A DNA stretch of 64,000 nt, taken from Apteryx mantelli (lineage: Eukaryota > Chordata > Aves > Apterygiformes > Apterygidae). This document shows positions 1 through 12,400 of this stretch, in pieces; the stretch's first letter is position 1; every line of letters starts with the position of its first letter. The translations under genes were made by a program, and so were the position numbers. The notes beneath the pieces were generated by a model. The model saw nothing but the letters and a program-made list of their open reading frames with translations. It did no database searches and had not been told where the DNA came from. The stretch is from the NCBI RefSeq assembly GCF_036417845.1, contig NC_089978.1:88654007-88718006 (forward strand). The letters run 5' to 3'.

Positions 1-1963
1 AGTGGAGCATGCTGGAACATTTCCCACATATCCTGAAATACTGTGTTTTTGTCAAGTTAGTGCTAACAAAGCATAGGCAATCCAATTTCTAGTCTATGAG
101 CACTTGAAAAATAGATGAACAGGACCAATAAGGAAACTTCAAAATGTGGGCATGCACTCCTTTATACTGCAAAGTCATGAAGACATAATGATGTATCTCC
201 ATTGTATCTTCCACGGAGCGGTGGACGTTTCTTAGCTTATTTGTGTAATGACAGCTACCCATCTGGCAGATCCAGCCATACAGATGGTTTATGCATTAAC
301 CAAAGCCTTGATTTAGAGATTTCATTCAAGCCAATATCAAGACAAGAGAATGGGAGGCAGGAGCTCGACCTTCTCCCGCTTAAGTCAGTGCTAAAGCTCC
401 TATCAGTTTCAATACAGCAGCATCAGACTTTGCCTGATGCTCAGAAAGCACAATAACCTGTAAAATATGCTTTTCAACTACACCAATCATAGGATGAAGA
501 GTTCAGTTATTATGGGAAAAATCTCATCCTGTGGTGAAGGGTCTCACAGCCTGCTTCTGTATTTCTGGGCTTCAAAATTTTTATACTTCTGGGCTTCAGA
601 TTACAGGTGGCTGTAACCTGAATGCACCCGGACCGAAATGCATGTGCACCATCCCAGCCTGCCCCTTGTGCTGGTTTCCCTCTGAAGCAAGGTGGGTGAG
701 GAGGGTAACCTGGATGTGGGGCACTAAAGCCCAGCAGTTTAAACACAACCTATCCCCACTTCTGTCACCGCTTGCTTTAACCAGTTCTGAAGAATATGAG
801 CCCATTATCAACATGTGCGTTAAGCACCCCTTCTCTACTTTGGTTTCCTTTTGATTGTATGGGTTCTTTAAATTTAAGCACAGAGAGGTTTATCCCTAGT
901 CAAATTCTTCTTTTTTAGAGTTGCTACAGAACGAGTCATAAAAGCAGCCTGCAGAGAGTGAGTTTATAACTGTATTACATAGTTCTGAGCTCAATTTTTA
1001 ATTCAGTATGCAAACAAACCAGATTAAAAAGGACTTCCAAAGAGAAAAAAATACAGTTTTCTTTTAATTTTCATTCCTTTGACATTTGCAGCTCAAACAC
1101 TTCCCATAGTGTGTCATGAAAAATTATAACTGTGTATAGTCTTCAAAGCAAAATATATGCTTTCATTTAGCTATGATCCAAATCACCTGATCTGTATCAC
1201 CAGGTAAATGGTAGGTATTTGGTGCACATTCAGTCACTCATTCTTTTGTGGCTTTTGAGAAGGTAAGAAAGTATCTAAAAATCTCTGGCAGAATCTAATA
1301 TATTTATACACACCTTCCACTTGTTTCACTCTTCAGTTACTAAGAAATTCAAAATGTAAATTCAGAAAGTTCCTGTGATACAGTGAATTAATAACTGAAG
1401 AGTTCCTTCACCAGGAGGAGTGGCAAGGGGCAAAATCCAATGAATTAATTCTTGTTTGCATGCAAATATTAAGAATCACAAAAATGCAATACAAACCTTG
1501 TAACTGGACACTTTATTGAAAAGGTCAAAAAAAAAAAGGATATATGATTTGAGTTACAAGCATTAAAATCTGATTTATGGGTGGACTGGGGTGATAGCAT
1601 CCTTGCTTATACAAATTAAGAAGTTCTTAATCCTTATATTCCTGTATTAAGTGGAGGCTGCTATACAAGTTGTCTTCCACTGCTCTAAACACCCCACTGT
1701 AAAGCAAGCAAGCAAAGCAATAGTGTGTGCTCCACAGAGTGTGTGTGCACTGGAGGGCTGTAAACATAGATAAAACAGATGAAAAGGTAAGCAATGGAGA
1801 GAGGGAGAATAAAAAAGGGAAAAGGGAGAGTCAAATACATAAAAAATGAACATATGGCCAAAATTGATTGCATCAATAGTTTCAGCTCACCTCACACTAA
1901 ATTCTTTAGTCTTTCATTTCCTGTTTTATGAAGGAAAAGGAAATAATGAGAGCGCAATGAATA

Positions 1964-1975
1964 ATGCATATTCAT
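1964..1975. promoter_or_regulatory. POU-dimer (MORE-like) site
   Basis: ATGCATATTCAT differs from the POU homodimer MORE element ATGCATATGCAT at one base. Its surroundings (about 1,930-2,010) are unique and low in repeats. Function is inferred. Confidence 0.3.
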
Positions 1976-4783
1976 ATGTCAGCCTGAGAGTGCAGGCTAG
2001 CACTTTTTCTAATTTGTAATTTGACAATATTCTGTGGTATGAACAATGAAATTCTCTTAGTCAGGAGTCTGGCTCTGAGTCATTATGAGAGAAGCAAGCT
2101 CGTAAGTCAGCTTTCTGTTCAATTTTTAGGAAAGTCCTCTGTTCCCAGACATTAGATGCTCTAGTACGAGTCAATTTAGCACGTTGCTGAGCTTTCAAAG
2201 AAGTCAGCTCCTGTTTATTCCTTGGCTTTTGTTGGCAGATCTGTTCATGCAGAAGCGTTCTTAATGGAAGGCTACAATGAACTGTCCATTTAAGAGAAAT
2301 TATAATAAACAAAAGAAAAATATGTAGGCAAACAGCAGCATTAATAAAAGGAAAGCCTGTTATGTGAATTTTTTTTGATTAAAAAGTTTCCATTTCATTC
2401 AAAGTTGATCAAAATATCAAAACCATGTTTAATAGTTTATATTTTATTTATTCTCTCAGTGAAATATCTGGGACTGTGAGGGGAAATTATTTTTTCTTTG
2501 CCAATTTAATTTATTTTTATGCTCTTTTTCTCCAGTGTGAAACAAAGTGATAAAAATTTAAGGTATGAGAATTTTGTCACAAATCAAAATGAAAGACATG
2601 AAGTATTTTTTTCAAATTGTAATAGTGAGAGTCTTCATTAGCAAAAAAATGACACCCTTTCCAGCAAAACATATTGTCAAAACCCAGTTTTTCAACAAAT
2701 TCATTGTTTTGGCAAAATCAGCCAGCTCTAACTAGTCTCCACAATCCAGAAGATGTAGGGTCAGGTTCTGCTGATTAAACAGTGATATCTGGAGCACTTA
2801 GACAAGTGGTGACAACCTATGTAATTGCAGATAGTCAGAGCCAGACAAGGAACTGGGGGGAGACTTTGGCATGTTTGTAACCCTTGTGCATCCTTTCAAA
2901 GAAAAAAATACTTTTATTTCTTGGGCGAATATGAAGAGACTTAGTAACATCCTTGGCCCCACTGCAGCATTATCTTTCCAGCAGGAACAAAAAAAAAGGG
3001 TCTCTCACACGTTTTTCTCCCCTCCCTCTGATTCCCTCAGGCTGACAGAAACTTCTATAGCCAAAAGCTGGCACCCCATAGCTGGCTTCTAACATGAACT
3101 CCTGTGATCAATTCTTGCAGTCTCTAACATAGAAAAATGCAGGAATGATGAAAGACACAAGCTAGAGAGCATGGTCTGAAGCGTCCTTGAGCTTTGTGCC
3201 TCCCTTTGGAGGCTGTACCTAATACAGATTAGCTAGATTCAAGAATGAGCACCTTTGCCTGTAGTCCAGTAGAAAAACATCTTATGGATAAAAACATCCA
3301 GGATAAGATCTTCAACTAATCGAAGTCTTCCTGGCTCGGCTGGTTTATTTTGATTCATGCTTGCAAAAGGTCTGGCTCTTAAGTTTTAGGAAAAGTAGTC
3401 TAAAAATGTAATACCAATAGTTTTTATTGATAGGCTTTTAACTGACAATACTCCAAGCAAGAATACATGTAGTTACCATAAAATACTGTTTTTCAGTGTT
3501 TTGGTGCTATGATAAAACTGTATGGTACCTGCAAATGCAATAGCCTTTTGCAATACATTACACGTTTCACGGGGCATTACCATTGCTGAGCTATTGCACC
3601 CCTAACTTGGTATAATTTTTGTAATCCACTGAGGACAGTCCCCTGGATCCTAAGATTTCCATTTCTAGACAGATGCCTCTCTTTTTATTTCTGAAAGTAC
3701 TAACTATGGTTTGTAAGCTGCTATGCAGTTTCCAAAGGATCCGTACTGTAATATATGAGCACTGTGTTACAGTAGTCACTAGCCTGATGATCTCAGGCTA
3801 GGAGGGGAGCTAGTATCTCTCCTGAGGTGGGCTGATGACCTGAGGAGAGCAGACCGGCTTGCTTTCTTAGACTTTCCTGCCTCCTTGGCTCACGAAGGAT
3901 GCTTGCCCCCAGAGCTTCCCTACAATCCTCACTGTTTCAGACATATTTTCAAGTCCAAGGGATGCCCTAGAAGGAAAAAGGAAGCTTTTCCTTTGCTCAA
4001 AACTCCCTTTCCATTCCTTTATTCAAAGCTTCTGACTGAAGTGGCCCACATGGTACTATAGCATCCATTTGAACACAGTGATTTTAAAGGCTCATTACCA
4101 CCCCACCTGATCGAGTAACATCCTTGGGCTTTATTATTCTCTCGGAGGTTTCAGTCTTTGCTTCCTTCAGCCTGAAAATGCCTGACTGGAAATCAGAGGG
4201 AATCGAGGGTTAATGTTTGAGGAGTGCAGGGCTGGGATTAATGCTTGTGGCAATTAGTTACTCAGGGGAACTGCATGGGCACACCAATTTTCCTGAGGCT
4301 TGACACAACCAGTACTTAGGTATATGGGGAATTTTACTCACCTGGCAATTCTCATTTTACCTGAATAGGCCTCCAAACTTCAATAAAGTTGGTCATGTGT
4401 AAGGATTTGAAGCTTCTAACCCTAAAGCAGTGAAATCAACTTCATTAAGAAAATCTTACTTTGAAATATAATCCCAAAATGTAACCGGAAGAAACACAGT
4501 AGAGAAAAATTTTGCTTTGAGCATGAGAGAAGTCAAAAACCCTAATCCCTCGCTACAGACCTAATTGACATGCAAGAGTAGGTCCCTCCTGACGTGAGTA
4601 ATCTGCTACAAATGGTGATATTGCAACATGTACAAAGAGCATTTCTGGAACCTTAACACACATAGAACTTATAATATCCATTTTATGCCTCCTTCATGCA
4701 AAAGTAAACTGTATTTAAAGGCATTATACATGCTTGCTGTGTAATTACATTAATCAGAGAAAGCTTCTCTGAGTTGCTCTGCT

Positions 4784-4797
4784 GTTGCCATGGCAGC
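4784..4797. promoter_or_regulatory. X-box-like RFX site
   Basis: GTTGCCATGGCAGC differs from the palindromic RFX X-box GTTGCCATGGCAAC at one base. It lies 50 bases after a TGTAATTACATTAAT homeodomain-type stretch, in an even-textured unique segment (4,735-4,880) that looks like a conserved non-coding element. Binding is inferred. Confidence 0.5.
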
Positions 4798-6763
4798 ATC
4801 CCCATGTTTGCAAAGTGCAGAGCACCCATTTGTAATTATACTTACAAAGCAGCTACATTTCAAAGGAATACAATAAATAAAAAGTTAAAGTGAGGATGCT
4901 TTACAGAAGTGATATGAACAAACGCTTTTTAATCACATCTTCATCTCGTGCACATTTCACAACCCGTCATTAGAATGCTTTCTTTAATTCCCCGCTCCTT
5001 TTGCGCACTCATGACAAACTCCAGATTTTGGTCTGCCAGGAATTGCAATACTCTGTCACTGGCCCCAGAGCTACCTCTGCTTCTAACCTGGGAGCCAATC
5101 TTTATGAGACCAAAGCAATTCAGAGAGATCTTTGAGTTTGCACTGCTCAAAACATGGCAAAAGGGGGTGTCTTCTTATTCTCCGCTAACCAGTACAAATC
5201 CCATCGCTGCTCTCCATTCATACCGGTGCCCAAGTTATCTGCTCAGTAGACACTTAGTGAGCTGCCTCCTCGCTGCAGTCTCCTGTCTCAGTGCCACCAT
5301 GTCATTTTGGGGGACAGTGAAGGCTTCACCACAGTCAGTCTGAAGACGTCAACATGAAGTTAATCAAGCAGAACATATTTCCTACAGTGCACACGAACCA
5401 CAGGCTCAGTGCAGCACACACTATCAACACAGTCCTTGCTTCTTTGTGGATGAATAACATGGAAATTGCAGTCAGCACTAAAATTTACATTTTTTCCCCT
5501 ATAAAGAAATAAGGGATTCCCTCATTCTGAAATTAATGTTCTCCCTGAAGTTGAACAGAGCTTGTACAGATGCTGGATTGCAGATATGAATTATGTATTT
5601 TCTGGGGGTGGAATGTCATGCAATTTTAGTGTTATTCAAGCCACAGAGATCCATCAGTGGAGAAATAATTAGAATATTTCAGAGCCCCAGATTTACATTT
5701 GTTAAGCTCGTGAGTGAAATGAAATTGGCTGCCTCCAATTTACCTGTCTGCAGTCATACCATGACGAACTTGTCAGATCTCAGCTTTTGGATCTGAAACC
5801 TCTGGGGAAAAAACAGATGTGCTGCCAAATGATGGTGTTGCTCTGGTGGGTGTCACTAGTACAGAGTGAATCCTGAGATAATTCTGTGCTGAGGTGTTAG
5901 GGGGCACTGTGTAACTGCACGCATGTGAACATGGGAGGTAAAAGCCTTTGGATCTGACTTACAGAGCAGAAGCCCTATTTTCCCGCTTATTTATTTCTAT
6001 TCTTAGTTTCTTTTCTCATGTGTATTTATTTTTCACCTTTTACACAAGAAATGGTGGTGTTTTCACTTGGGTATATGCACTCTGCCATAGAAAAGGGAAG
6101 CACTTCTGCTTTCTTTCTTAATGAACCGTGTTCTGACTTAGTTATGTGGGTAAGCAACGTGGTCGGGACATGGTTGGCATATAAGAACATGTGGGCAGTG
6201 ATGTTTCCCTTATCTTAAAGTGGAAAATCACTCTACAGTTTGGCCTGTGAGCTGTAGCTAGATACTTTATTCTTGCTGGCTCTGTAGACTTGCCCCTTGC
6301 AGATTGCTGCCATGCCTCACTTAAAATTGCAGTTATTTAAGATTTCTAGGTAAACTTTCTGTCTCACCTGACTCTAGCCAGCCATGATGGGTTGTGGAGG
6401 CCCTAAGGTTACCCCGGCTGGAGCTGTGGGCTGGACAGCAGACCACACCACAAGATGGCTGCAAGGCAGAAGTGAGATGTCTTCTCCAGCACGTGCTGCT
6501 TCTCAAGGCTGGGCTCTGCAAACCCGTTTCTTTGCTTATTCTGCCTACAGAATAAGAATAATGCCAGGATGTTTGGACTACTAACGTAAGGACTTTTCTT
6601 CTGCTCTGACTTGTGCAGGCTTGGATACCCGAGCTTTTCTGTGTGTGATAAAGTTTCCCCATAGATTTGAGAAATGTACTGCTGGAAGCAGAGACTGCAC
6701 AGCTCAGAACATTTTATCTGTATAAATATGTGAAAATTTAGACATGCAAACACACATACATGA

Positions 6764-6805
6764 ATATGTATATATGTATACATATTTATTTATATGTATA
6801 TATAA
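6764..6805. repeat. AT-rich microsatellite (TATG/TATA)
   Basis: Alternating TATG, TATA and TTTA units over about 40 bases, imperfect. Confidence 0.85.
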
Positions 6806-9430
6806 AGCCTGTCCTGCTACTGCCCTTATGTAAAGCACAGATGTTACATAATACTTCCAGCCAGGGAACAGAGAAGCAGCTACATGACTAAGCAACAGAG
6901 CATGACTTATGAATAACAAATTGTGAATATTCCCCAAGATATTTCTCTAGTTGATCTCCAAACAAAGAAATTGGTGAAATGAATACATTTGAGAATTCTC
7001 CCATCTCCTAGAGGACTAGAAGGAGATACTAGAAGACAACAAGCAAACAGGAAAGCTGACAGAATTTTTTCCATAGATTTACATTGTTTCTTGTAGATTA
7101 TTTGCTTGCCTCTGACAATGACTTCACATATTGACTCAGATGGTTAATATGTGGGTCAAGAATTTTCACCCACTGTACAGCAATGAGTGCAACGCGACTG
7201 TACACAAGTTTGTAGCTGCAGGCAGAAGGCAAACCCCTCACACACACAGGAGGACTGTTTGAAATAGATTAAGACTCAGCAGAGTGAGATATAGAGAATT
7301 CACTCTCCTCCTTCAACTTGACTGGCAACCTGTATGCAAACACCTACACCTTGTGGAGTTAAAAAACCTCTTGCATTGCCCTTTTTGATTTATCAGTACC
7401 TCCTATATGAACTGGCATCTGAAGAGGCCTCTGAACATAACAATTTGCACAGCAAGGGCCTTGAAAAGTGACAGCAACAGCAAGGCAAACACTTCTGAAA
7501 TCTTTGAGCCAGATCCTTGTCTAGAAGAAATCAGCAGAGCTCCAGTGCCACCAATAAAGCTGTGCCAACTGACTCCTGCTGGGGCTCTCATCCTCAGATT
7601 TCTCAGAGAAAAAAAATCTAAATGATGATAAAATAGGAGAGGAGGAGAAAAATCTTTTAAATGCCTGAAAGATGATTTGCAGACAGAAAAGGAAAGCCCA
7701 GGGGCAAAGAAAGAAGGCTGTGTTTGAAATAATTGAATAAGTAAATGGAGAAAAAGATGAAAGAAAGATCACAGATAACAAGGTTATGGTGGTTGTTTTC
7801 TATCTCCTCTATGAATCCATATTTTGTCAAAGTCATCATGATTTCTCCACGGAGAAAACGGGACCACCTGATCTAAGGAGCTGTGATTTGGATAAGACAT
7901 CTGCCTGCAATAGCATCTTCCCAGCCTGGAGATTCTTGTTTGGCCGAGAGCTGGTCAGGTGATCAGACTGTGCCCTTATCTGCTGAGCTCCTCAAACTCT
8001 CCCCTTGGAGCCAGGTCAGCCAGCTCTCCTTTACTGGTCAAACATAGCTGAGTCACTACAATGCACTTTGCAGTTTTTTTGCTGGCACAGCTCAGCAAAG
8101 GGGAGCACTGAGGGAATGGCGCCATGAAAGACTGAATCTGGAGCACAGTGGCACTTTGGACCGAGCTCTTAAAGTCATGTGCTTCGCAAGTCTTTCTGCT
8201 GACATTTTCAAATGGCACCAATAGTTCTGCTCTGTATTTCCACTCACAGCAGTTCCCTGGCTCGCTCTGCCATTCTCCTTGTTTGCTCCCAAGCAAAATG
8301 CAGTGTGATCTCATTTAGGGTCTCTGAATACTATTGCCTTATAAACAACAAAAATAAGCAGGCTTGCTGACAAAGTCTTGTTCTTCATCTTTTCCCATTC
8401 TCTCTTTCTCTCTTCTTCCCTATTCTTTTAATCCTACTGTGTGCTTCACTCTGTCCCTTTCACAGTTAGCCACGATGCTATTTACCCCCATGCAGGGGAG
8501 CACACCTTGGTACAGAAGGACTCACACTTCTTTGGAGTCCAAATTTAGATTCCTTAGTGAGAGAAAGCTCATTATAGACCAAAGCTCTGTCTAGTCCAAT
8601 ATGATATCGGCAAGGGCAGGGTAATTGCTGCTGTTGATTTTGTGGCTGATTGCAACCTTGGCTTGACAGGTTTTGACCAAAGCAATTGGCTATATGTAAT
8701 GGATGCTAATAATTTTTATGATGTGGTTACACTTTCATCTTCATTTTAAGCCTGAATGTAAAAAATGATAATAAACTACTTCACAAAATCAAATGAACAC
8801 CTGTAACTTGCCCAGTAATAGTTCAAAGGTGTACCAAGGCTAAAGTATTTGAGGTCCACCTTGAAGGGAGAAAGAATTCATGTATGGGCAGGCTACTGAT
8901 ATCATTAGTTCCACAGAGCTGCTACCTAATTTGGAAGGACTTCAAATATCTGGAAGATGAGCTCTGTATGTATTTAGCATCCAATTATCCAAAGAACTAA
9001 AACGAGTCCACACCATAAATCTTTCTTCAAAGATATTTTTGTCAAAACTGATGATAAGGCAGCAGCACAGAGATGACAATTTGGACAACTCTCATTTTTA
9101 TTGCCTCATTTCATATCTTAGACAACTCTTCAAGCTTCCCTGCAGCTGTCAGTTCTGATGCAATTTATTCACCAGCAATAAAGATTCCAGGCATTCCTGA
9201 GGAAGGTAACTTGCCTAAACATTTACACCAGCCTGTTCCCCTCTTCCCACTGTCTGTGCCCATGTCCTCTGTTCCTAGCTCCATTCCTCTGCTACTTCTC
9301 ACTTCCTTAGGCAGGGTGTGACTCCACTTTCCTCCCATCAAACACTTCTCAATGTGGCCACCTTCAGAAGCAGCAATAGTGAAAATTTGCCACAGCAGTG
9401 ACAGCACTGGCTTTTCCTTGGGATTGATTT

Positions 9431-12400
9431 ATTTCTCTCAAGACATAATTGCACTGTGTATCAGAGTGCAGTTAACATAGCTAATGCTGAGCGTGGCTAA
9501 TACTGACTGAACAAACTCCAGAAGGAACACAACAGTGTTAGCCTAGTGCTACCCACAAGTTAAATGAGCCTTAAGCACAGCACTGCACTAATGTGGCTAT
9601 CTTGAGGACAGAGCTAATTCCTCTGTTCAACTCTATGTAATATAGATAAACTTCAGGGGCTCTAAACACACCTCTGCTGCATGGTATAGGCTATATGCTT
9701 CCCAAAATCAAATGTGAAAATCAACCCCTTCCCCCAGAAAAACCAACCAAGCAAGCAATTAGTGCTGTGATACAATGAAAGAAAAGAGTTGCTCATTAGC
9801 AGTGCAATCAGTGAAGCTGCTTTCATAAGAATTTCTCTCTCCAAGTTGGGATCCACCAGGCACCTCTGACATCTGAGTACCTGGCCTGTGCTGCTGCTTT
9901 CTGTTCTGCAGAAAGTTATCTGTCCTCTATCCAATAGCACATAGGAATTTAATATGTAGCACTTCTGTTAAGTTTGATTAAAACTGGTCAACAAAAACTG
10001 TTTGGGGACAGACTGACAGATACATATGTGAATACATATACAAACACACTTATTTCATCAGTCTATAACAATCTCATTAACCAGGCTAAAATCTCAACCT
10101 GGAAATAACTGGTGTGTTCTGCTCGCATTTAAGATCATTCAAAGTGCAAGAAGTTGCCCAAATAGCCATTTTTGGATGCCAACCAATAAAAAGAGTATAG
10201 TGAAAATACACAGATAAGCCCTAAGGGACCAAAAGATCTTGCATGCATGCATGGCACCATGGTGTCATGTCATCCTGCTCCTTTCCATTGTAATCCAGGA
10301 AGGCTAGCCAACCTTTCCTGGATGTTATCACTTCACAAAGTTCATGCAGCACGTTATATTGTTTTGGGGAGAGATTTCTGGTAGTTCTTCATACTCTGAA
10401 CAGAGAAATGAGAGGGAGTTTCTGTGCAGCCATATAGGGGAGCTTTATTAAAGAAATACGGGTAGCAACACTCCAGTTTCTTTCCTACATGGAGTTTCTT
10501 TCCTCCTGCTTCCTTCTAACATCTAAGTGTACACTAAGATAGTCTCTCACAATCTAGTACCTCTTTCAGTTTGCTTGTTGTTAATAAATAAATAAAGAGG
10601 GCATAATCAAACATTTGAATTAGCTTCTCATGTGGCAGACAGGGCCATTTATTACAGTTTCTATGTCAATGAATTTTAGCTAGGACAATTGGCCCTTTGG
10701 CAACTATAAAGAGTTGTTGCTTCTGTCTTTGCCTTTTTGGTGGATAAATTAGTATCTTCTAGAGCTTGTACATCCTACCAGATGCCCTAATATGTTATCA
10801 CCTTTCTGTGCACTAACATTCTTGTTTAGACTATGCTTTATACTTTTACGAGTAATTTTAATGAAGAACTACACGTGTGAATGTTTCTCTTTAGTTTCAT
10901 GAGAGTGACCACTGTAACACATTGCTAGTTTTGAGGCACGCTGTACAACTTAAGATGTTTGTTTTCTCAGAGTAAACAGGCACTTCTGGTTCTACTGTTT
11001 AGCTTTGTCCCGAAGCATTACCAGACATCCCCAGCATGATATTTACACAGAAGGAATGCAAACTCTCATCCAGGTCAAGTGATTTTTATGGTCCAGCGAG
11101 TAACAAGGTATTAGTCACCAGAAGGTCTTCTGGCCTCATTCATTTTTGTGTTCTTTTCTATTCTTCTGGTTATGAGCTGCCTAATTTTTATGTAGGAAAA
11201 GTCACCTTCCTGGAAAAATCTGCTAATACAAGTCTCTTTCAGATCATTACCTTGGAAGTTATTAAGACAAATTAACAGCTTATCAACTAAAATACAATGT
11301 TTTCTAAGCAATAAACAACACCACCACCACAAAGGCCATTCTTCTGACGTCTGCAGCAGGCGTAGAAATGTGGAAGCAAGGGCTCTGTACACACTGGCCA
11401 CAGGAAATACTTTAACTCCTGTATAGCTAATACCTGGATTTGGGTTCTTTAAGCCATTTATAAGAATCATCTTGGATCCTTTCCAGCTAGAAAACAAAGA
11501 GAGCCATCTGGTCCAGACACCCCTGGCTGTTAGAGGCACAGACCAATGTGTTTGCAATATGAAAAAAGCGTGAAGAGAGACAGGTTGCAAATTCTTTGGA
11601 ACTGGCACAAGGAAAGACCTTTTCACTTGTGAGACACTGTTAAACAGGTTACTTGTCTAATCCTGACTTTCTCCAAGACCTCTGCTGGAGCAAGGGTCCA
11701 ACCTGGAAGCAGCACCCTGCCATGTTGGCAGATGGACATGAGTAAAGCAGCCAAAAGACCAGAGAAAAATGGATGCTTATGGGGAAGTCACAGAAAGGGA
11801 ACTCAACAAAATTCAAGGATTTAGACAGCTGTAACAAGTTCATAGACTGCAGAGAAGATACATAATTATAACATAACTGCACACAAGCAGGGAGCGAGGA
11901 TTAAGACTTTAGCAACAGAAAAATGAGTTTTTATAATGTGAATCACCAACAGACATCTACAGTTGTTTGTGGAAGCAGGTTCGTTATCCTCTGTGGAAAA
12001 CACTCTTTCTGTCACAAAAAGAGGTCAAGGCACAATACCTTATTCTCTGAGCTGGCATATTATCCTTGCTGAGACCATATGCAGCTCTATGATACTACTC
12101 AGCATGCACATGGCCATCAAAATCTTTTGCAAAACCAGCAGAAAAATGTTTGAAACTTCTCAACATTCATTAGCTCTGAAGCCTCTACAGTATGGCAGAA
12201 TATAACTGAGAATTTCTAAATATCCAGTGTAAGTTAGTGAAGTAGTGGAGGTAGACTTCATTTGTCAACTGGTAGTGACCAATCTGCCAATTTAACGGTC
12301 AGCTTCTACCTATGGATAATATAAGCCACTCTCCTGCTCCTGCTGGAATAATAGTACATTTTAATAAAATTGTAAGCTTCACCACTGAAACACATTATTC

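Larger units (their letters stand above)
1..9430. other. intergenic DNA, far upstream of CNKSR2
   Basis: No gene is supported. Open frames here (the longest about 130 codons at 4948-5343, with an opposing minus-strand frame at 4941-5150) have no homology I recognise. The stretch is AT-rich and mostly unique. A degraded repeat ending in 'gccagctctaac' lies at about 2,640-2,735; similar tails occur in old reptile repeats. An AT-rich microsatellite sits at about 6,764-6,805. Two possible transcription-factor sites are listed separately. Confidence 0.7.

Noticed and set aside
1505..1540. Minus-strand retroposon tail (T run with AATAAA nearby)
   Set aside because: On the minus strand the AATAAA lies after the T run, not before an A tail, and no element sequence is recognisable.
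4941..5343. Opposing 69- and 131-codon frames
   Set aside because: The + frame begins at a GTG, neither product is recognised, and overlap on opposite strands is typical of chance.
11111..11626. 171-codon minus-strand open frame
   Set aside because: No homology, domain or codon bias that I recognise; the surrounding DNA is ordinary desert and the length is reachable by chance in 64 kb of six-frame sequence.
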